A DNA stretch of 64,000 nt from [Mycoplasma] phocae. GTDB taxonomy: Bacteria; Bacillota_I; Bacilli_A; Mycoplasmatales; Metamycoplasmataceae. This document shows, piece by piece, positions 57,846-64,000 of the stretch. Every line of letters begins with the position of its first letter. Within the stretch, counting starts at the first letter, position 1. Location: the NCBI RefSeq assembly GCF_003332325.1, contig NZ_CP029295.1, positions 620,001 to 684,000 on the forward strand. The letters run 5' to 3'. The notes beneath the pieces are model-generated. The model did no database searches. It saw only the letters and a program-made list of their open reading frames with translations, and had not been told where the DNA came from. The position numbers and the translations under genes were made by a program.

Positions 57846-60575
57846 ATGATTAACTCAAATGATGAAGAAGAAATGAAAAAAAATAATAATGGCGATGAGG
57901 ATGATATTTATAGAGAATATTACAGTGATGACAATGAAGATAAAGTAAAAAAAGTGTTTCACGATAACATTGAAGAAGAGGATGATGAAGAAGAAGACAT
58001 CCCACAAAATAAAGAAGGATACACCGTTAGTTCACAAATTTTAGATAATGAAAAAGATGGACTAAAGCCAGCAAATTTAGTTAAAGTTATGAAAAATTCA
58101 TTCATCGAATATGCGATGAGTGTTATTGTTGCGCGAGCACTTCCTGATGCTCGTGATGGACTAAAACCAGTTCACCGTAGAATATTATATGGAATGAGTG
58201 AGCTTGGTATGTTTCATACAGCGCCACATAAAAAATCAGCGAGAATTGTCGGGGATGTTTTAGGTAAGTATCACCCACATGGTGATTCTTCAGTTTATGA
58301 AGCAATGGTTAGAATGGCACAAGAATTTTCACTTCGCTATCCACTAATTGATGGTCATGGTAACTTTGGATCAATTGATGGTGATGAAGCAGCTGCCATG
58401 CGTTATACTGAAGCTCGGATGAGTAAAATAGCTAGCGCAATGGTTGATGGACTTAAAAAAAATACTGTTGATTTCATTGATAACTATGATGGAACAGAAA
58501 AAGAGCCAACAGTACTACCGGCTAAATTTCCTAATCTGCTGATATCCGGAACAAGCGGAATTGCCGTGGGTATGGCAACAAATATTCCTCCACATAATTT
58601 AGGTGAAGTAATTGACGCAGTTTGTGCTTTGGCTAAAAATTCAGAAATAACTGTAGATGAATTAATGGAATATGTGCTTGCACCAGATTTTCCAACGGGT
58701 GGCTTAATTTTTAATCGACAAGGACTAATCGAAGCATATAAAACCGGCCGTGGCTCAATTACTATGAGAGCTAAAGCACATATTCAAGAACAAAATAATG
58801 GCAAAAGCAAAATTATTGTTAATGAAATTCCATATGAAGTTAAGAAAACTGAAATCATGGAAAAAATTGCTGAACTTGTTAAAGAGAAAAAAATTGAAGG
58901 TATTGGCGAATTTAGAGATGAATCTAACCGTGATGGAATTAGAATGGTAATTGAAGTTAAAAAAGGATTTGTTCCTGAGGTTATTTTAAACAAATTATTT
59001 AAACTAACTAGATTACAAACTAATTTTTCATTTAATATGATTGCCTTAGTTAGAAATGAACCTAAACTTCTTAATTTAAAAGAATGTTTAGAAATTTATT
59101 TACAACACCAAATAGAAGTAACTACTAGAAGATTAAACTTTGATTTAGAAAAAGATTTAGCAAGAGCTCACATTCTAGAAGGGTTAAAAATTTGTGTCGA
59201 AAATATTGATCGTGTTATTAAAATTATTAGATCTTCAAAAACAGATGCTGAAGCTCAAGCAACTCTTGGCAAAGAACTTAACCTAACTGAAATCCAAACA
59301 AAAGCAATTGTTGAAATGAGATTAGGTAGACTAACTGGATTAGCAATTGATAAAATGAATGAAGAATTAGCACAAGTTCAACAAAGAATTTTAGAATATC
59401 AAAGAATTTTAGCTAACTATGATTTATTAATCGAGTTAATAATAAAAGAATTACAAGATGTTAAAAATGCTTATGGAGATAAACGTAAGAGCGAAATTAA
59501 TTGAAGTGAAATGAGTAATATTAATAACGAGGATTTAATTCCACAAAAAAATATTATTATTACCATATCAACTAATAACTATATTAAGAGATTAGATATT
59601 GATGAATATCGTGAACAAAAACGTGGTGGAATTGGCGTAACTACTGGTAAAACTTACCAAGATGATGATATCCGCGATATTATTTCAGCTAACACTCACG
59701 CCGATTTATTAATATTTACAAATAAAGCCAAAGTTTATAAAATTAGGGGTCATGAAATCCCGAGTGGATCAAAACAATCTAAGGGAACTCCAATTGTTAA
59801 TATAATTCCTGCTATTCAAAAAGAAGAGCAAATTGTTAAAATTATTTCCATTAAAGAATACTTAGACAATGAATTTCTTGTTACTATTTCTAAACAAGGA
59901 ACAATTAAAAAAACCAGTATTTTTGAATATAGAAATATCAACCGTAATGGAAAAATAGCTTTAAGAATTAATGAAGATGATGAACTAGTTGATACCATTA
60001 TCGTTAATAGTGAAGAAGAAATATTTATCGCCGCTAATAATTCTCGGGTAAATCGTTTCAATTCTGAAGAGATAAGAAATATGGGAAGAACCGCTCATGG
60101 AGTTGGCGGAATTAAATTAGGAGACAACGAACGAGTTGTATCAATTTCAAGCTCTCTTGAAGGTAAATATGTTTTCAGTATGGGAGAAAATGGTTTTGGA
60201 AAATTAACCCTAGCTTCAAACTTTAGAAAAACTAGACGTAACTCACATGGGGTAATCGCCTTAAATGGAAACAAAGCTGGCAATTTAGTTTATGCAGCTT
60301 GTGTACACGGAAATGAAGATCTCATTATTATTACAAATGATGGAATATCAATACGCTTTTCACTAAAAGATGTTGCAATAGTTGGTAGAAATTCAAAAGG
60401 TGTAAAACTTGTAAATCTTAAAGGTAGAAATACAAGAATTGTCGGCATAGCGAAAATCTTTGATGAAGATGATATGACAGAAGACCGTGAATTAACTAAT
60501 ACTGAATTTTTAGAAATGACAAAAGAAATTAGTTTAGATGAAAATCTTAAATCAGAAGATAACAACATAGAATAA
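57846..60575 (+). CDS. gyrA: DNA gyrase subunit A
   Basis: This 909 aa protein is the DNA-cleaving subunit of gyrase. After an unusual acidic N-terminal extension of ~75 residues, the family core begins with [21 protein letters not shown]. The quinolone-determining region reads [20 protein letters not shown]: Ser148 and Glu152 match E. coli Ser83 and Asp87. The catalytic Tyr is Tyr187 in [10 protein letters not shown]. The C-terminal beta-pinwheel has the GyrA-box-like [10 protein letters not shown] and repeated blades ([33 protein letters not shown]), supporting GyrA over ParC. One UGA (59505) is Trp. Confidence 0.93.
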
Positions 60576-60617
60576 TTTTAATTATACTAAGTTGATAAAA
60601 CTAAATATAATGACGTT

Positions 60618-60650
60618 AAAATACAAGTAAAATCATGACTTGTATTTTTT
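60618..60650 (+). terminator. Terminator after gyrA
   Basis: AAATACAAGT (60618-60627) pairs with ACTTGTATTT (60638-60647), followed by TTT. It lies ~43 bp past the gyrA stop. Confidence 0.8.
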
Positions 60651-60936
60651 AATAAACTTAATTAAATTTAATATTTATATTTTAAAACATCAATATTTAA
60701 AAAACTATTTTGAATAAATTTATCAATATATTTATTTAAATTTAATAATTAAAAGACAAATAATTTTAAAATGATTCTAATAAAAAATAAAAGTAAATGG
60801 TTTTGCATAATATAAAAAATTTTAATATCTTTCTTTAGATTACTTTTACTAATAAATATTAATCTCAAAGTACAAAAAAATCTCATAAAAAATCGTGTCA
60901 CACTCCAAAATTTTATTTATAGTCATTAAAAAATAG
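60651..60936. other. Non-coding AT-rich stretch
   Basis: There is no ORF, tRNA or repeat that I can support here. It leads into the small promoter-ORF-terminator unit listed next. Confidence 0.5.
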
Positions 60937-60946
60937 TATAATTTTG

Positions 60947-61003
60947 ATGTCTAATTATTTTAAAATAGGTCTTTTAGTACTATACTTTTTTTGAGCAAAG
61001 TAA
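60947..61003 (+). CDS. Possible leaderless 18-aa hydrophobic peptide
   Basis: The ORF encodes MSNYFKIGLLVLYFFWAK (one UGA Trp), a peptide that is one short membrane span with a basic end. A perfect TATAAT stands at 60937-60942, leaving 4 nt before the ATG, so transcription would start at or next to the ATG. A 13 bp terminator hairpin begins right after the TAA. The compact promoter-ORF-terminator layout is the evidence; length alone proves nothing, and the transcript could instead be a small non-coding RNA of about 90 nt. Confidence 0.35.
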
Positions 61004-61040
61004 AAAAATATGATAGGGAAGTTATCTATCATATTTTTAG
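61004..61040. terminator. Strong hairpin after the 18-aa ORF
   Basis: AAAAAATATGATAG pairs with CTATCATATTTTT across a ~9 nt loop (GGAAGTTAT), a near-perfect 13 bp stem with a T-rich tail on both strands. No annotated gene other than the tiny ORF ends here. Confidence 0.7.
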
Positions 61041-61185
61041 TTTATTTTATTTTTTAAATTCACTACATACTGAAAAAATTATATATATTTGATCTTGGCA
61101 ATTTCTCAAATTCCTAAAAAAATTTCTAAATTCTAAGTTAACTATTAAGTAAATCAATAAATTTTTCAATGAAACCATAGATTTT

Positions 61186-61223
61186 AAAAAACACCAAGTT
61201 TATTTATTAGCTTGATGTTTTTT
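61186..61223 (-). terminator. Terminator after the ECF S-component gene
   Basis: AAAAAACACCAAG (61186-61198) pairs with CTTGATGTTTTTT (61211-61223), one mismatch, just past the stop codon at 61229 on the minus strand. Confidence 0.75.
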
Positions 61224-61228
61224 AATTT

Positions 61229-62089
61229 TTAATTTAAGTAATTTAGATTTCTGTGGAAGTGGATTTTTTGTCTAATCATAACAATAATTGGATATATAGC
61301 AAAAATTATTAATGCATAAATTGGTATTTCAATAAAACTTTTTATAATAATTGGAATCATAATTAATAAATAATAATCCTCGTATTTCCAATTCCCATTT
61401 CTGAAACGATTATAGTAATTAATAAAGGCGAAAGGACCTCATAGTCAACGCGACATAATTAAAACAAAGGTAACAATTAATAAAATTGCAAATAATAAAG
61501 TAGTGTTTAATTTAGTTTTAAAATTTCTTGTTCTAGCATTCTTAACACCTAATAATATTGAGCCTATTAAAATAAATAAGAGGCCGCCACTACCGATCCC
61601 CAAGACAGTCTTAATTGGTCATAATCTTGTTATTCGTTTATCTGATTCATCTATTATAATATTTTGATAAAATGAAAAGATAGTAATAAATAAAATGATT
61701 GCCAGTGATATAAAAATAAAGCCAGATCATCAGGTATATTTATTATTCAAAAAAAACATTCGAGTAAATCATCCACTAATAAATGCGATTAATGGTGGAA
61801 TAATTGCATATTCAATCATTCAAGTACCAATTCCATTAATGGATGCAGTTATTGTATTACATAAAATTCCAAGAAATGCCCCTCTTCATGGACCTAATGA
61901 TAATCCAAATACAATAAAAATAGGATAAGTAACACTAATCCGAAATTTACCAATAAAAACGTATTGTTCAAGTAAAGTTCCCATAATAAATAACGCAAGC
62001 ATTAAACCAAATAGTGCTACTTCGTAGATTGAAAATCGATATGATTTAGTCTTAAATTTTCTTATAATATTTTGAAATAATACGACCAT
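61229..62089 (-). CDS. ECF transporter S component (substrate unknown)
   Basis: This integral membrane protein has 286 aa. The N-terminal segment FSIYEVALFGLMLALFIMGTLLEQ is followed by FRISVTYPIFIVFGLSLGPWRGAFLGILCNTI, the usual S-component pattern in which a small-molecule (vitamin-like) binder sits in six helices and pairs with the EcfAA'T module. Four or five further hydrophobic segments follow, and the C-terminal half is longer than in minimal S components. I place the start at 62089, as AGAAAGGGG lies 6 nt upstream; the ATG at 62095 touches it. The substrate cannot be named; the energising ECF genes lie elsewhere. Confidence 0.7.
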
Positions 62090-62161
62090 CTTCATCCCCT
62101 TTCTACTATTAATATTTTTTACATAACAAATTTAAATTATATAATAAATATAATTAAAAAA

Positions 62162-62195
62162 ATAAATTCAATCTATTGTAGTAAATTGAATTTAT
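62162..62195 (-). terminator. Terminator after pepA (copy 1)
   Basis: ATAAATTCAAT (62162-62172) and ATTGAATTTAT (62185-62195) form a perfect 11 bp stem; the minus-strand tail is TTTTTTTAATT. Confidence 0.8.
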
Positions 62196-62205
62196 CTTAA
62201 ATTAT

Positions 62206-63579
<1,374 letters not shown>

Positions 63580-63588
63580 ACTATACTC

Positions 63589-64000
63589 CTATTTTTGACC
63601 TTCTGCTAATTCCACTAGAGTTGAGATTAAAACTCCCATTCCCATACCGTTACTATCAGCTGTTCCAGCAACATCACAATGAATAAAATCAACTTTATTA
63701 GTAAATTCTTTTAAAAACATTGCAGCAGTATTACAGTCTGATTTTTCAGCACTATTATAATTATTCAAATCTGCGACAAGCGATTTTTTATTTGGTTTAT
63801 GAAAATCTTCATGTAATGGCATTCTTCATACTTTCTCATGAGCTTCATTTGCCGCTGAAAGAAATTGACTTCATCTTTTATCACATGTTGCATAAATTCC
63901 TGAAAAAGTTTTTCCCAGCGCTCTTAGCATAGTTCCAGTTAATGTTGCGACATCTACAAGAAGTGATGCACCTAATTTTTTAGCACCATAGTATAAACCA
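63589..64000 (-). CDS. Leucyl aminopeptidase, M17 family (copy 2, C-terminal part)
   Basis: The last ~136 codons are in the window; the gene continues past the right edge. GLYYGAKKLGASLLVDVATLTG then EAHEKVWRMPLHEDF, SLVADLNNYNSAEKSDCNTA and IHCDVAGTADSNGMGMGV align with the same parts of the adjacent pepA, so this is a diverged tandem paralogue, not a recent copy. The metal-binding signature itself lies outside the window. Confidence 0.9.

Overview
The window is mollicute DNA read with genetic code 4. It is very AT-rich, and UGA falls at conserved tryptophan positions throughout, for example the Trp of the thioredoxin WCPPC active site, the SWYDNE motif of GAPDH and many W in ProS, SerS, FtsH and Lon. 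Almost every long gene looks broken under the standard code and is continuous when UGA is read as Trp. The tRNA acquisition and housekeeping genes, many prolipoproteins with an (A/S)-(A/S)-C lipobox, DUF31 (Mycoplasma Ig protease-like) proteins and a lone 5S rRNA gene fit a Mycoplasma sensu lato, probably of the hominis group (Metamycoplasma/Mycoplasmopsis). Species is not determinable from this window alone.

Layout. 1-3.4 kb: start of a WhiA-like gene, 5S rRNA, and two paralogous lipoproteins. 3.7-9.4 kb: gap, then lon, grpE and hrcA on the minus strand, and a tRNA-Arg/tRNA-Cys pair. 9.6-15.6 kb: replication genes, with a DnaB/DnaD-like initiator and a P-loop-less DnaI homologue facing away from dnaE and a 5'-3' exonuclease. 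15.6-17.5 kb: a small membrane peptide and a type II restriction-modification pair. 17.7-23.3 kb: HAD phosphatase, trxA and proS, then deoB and pyk. 23.6-45.7 kb: a large accessory surface region. 46-53.5 kb: serS, a RecD2-like helicase, pth, tilS and ftsH. 53.5-56.3 kb: a decayed gene and a third copy of the lipoprotein family, bracketed by direct repeats. 56.4-64 kb: a DUF402 protein, trmB, gyrA, an ECF transporter S component and two tandem M17 aminopeptidases.

The most unusual part is 29.1-45.7 kb on the minus strand. An ABC ATPase, an ABC permease with a large extracytoplasmic domain, a 1195-residue exported protein and an 815-residue exported protein are joined by overlaps or gaps of a few bases, followed 4 bp later by an aromatic-rich lipoprotein. 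A unit of about 1.73 kb, made of the last ~175 codons of the 815-residue gene plus the lipoprotein, is then repeated four more times in tandem. The result is five lipoprotein genes separated by four headless tail fragments. Downstream lie two tandem DUF31 serine-protease-like lipoproteins. A ~95 bp intergenic element occurs upstream of both DUF31 genes and of the ABC operon, which suggests joint control. No F1-like ATPase subunit or recognisable Ig-binding MIB partner is seen, so this does not look like the described MIB-MIP arrangement. I infer a surface export/presentation system with an expanding lipoprotein repertoire.

Housekeeping genes work as expected: HrcA/GrpE/Lon proteostasis, the glycolytic enzymes GAPDH and pyruvate kinase, nucleoside salvage (DeoB), peptide breakdown (two PepA) and tRNA charging and modification (ProS, SerS, TilS, TrmB, Pth).
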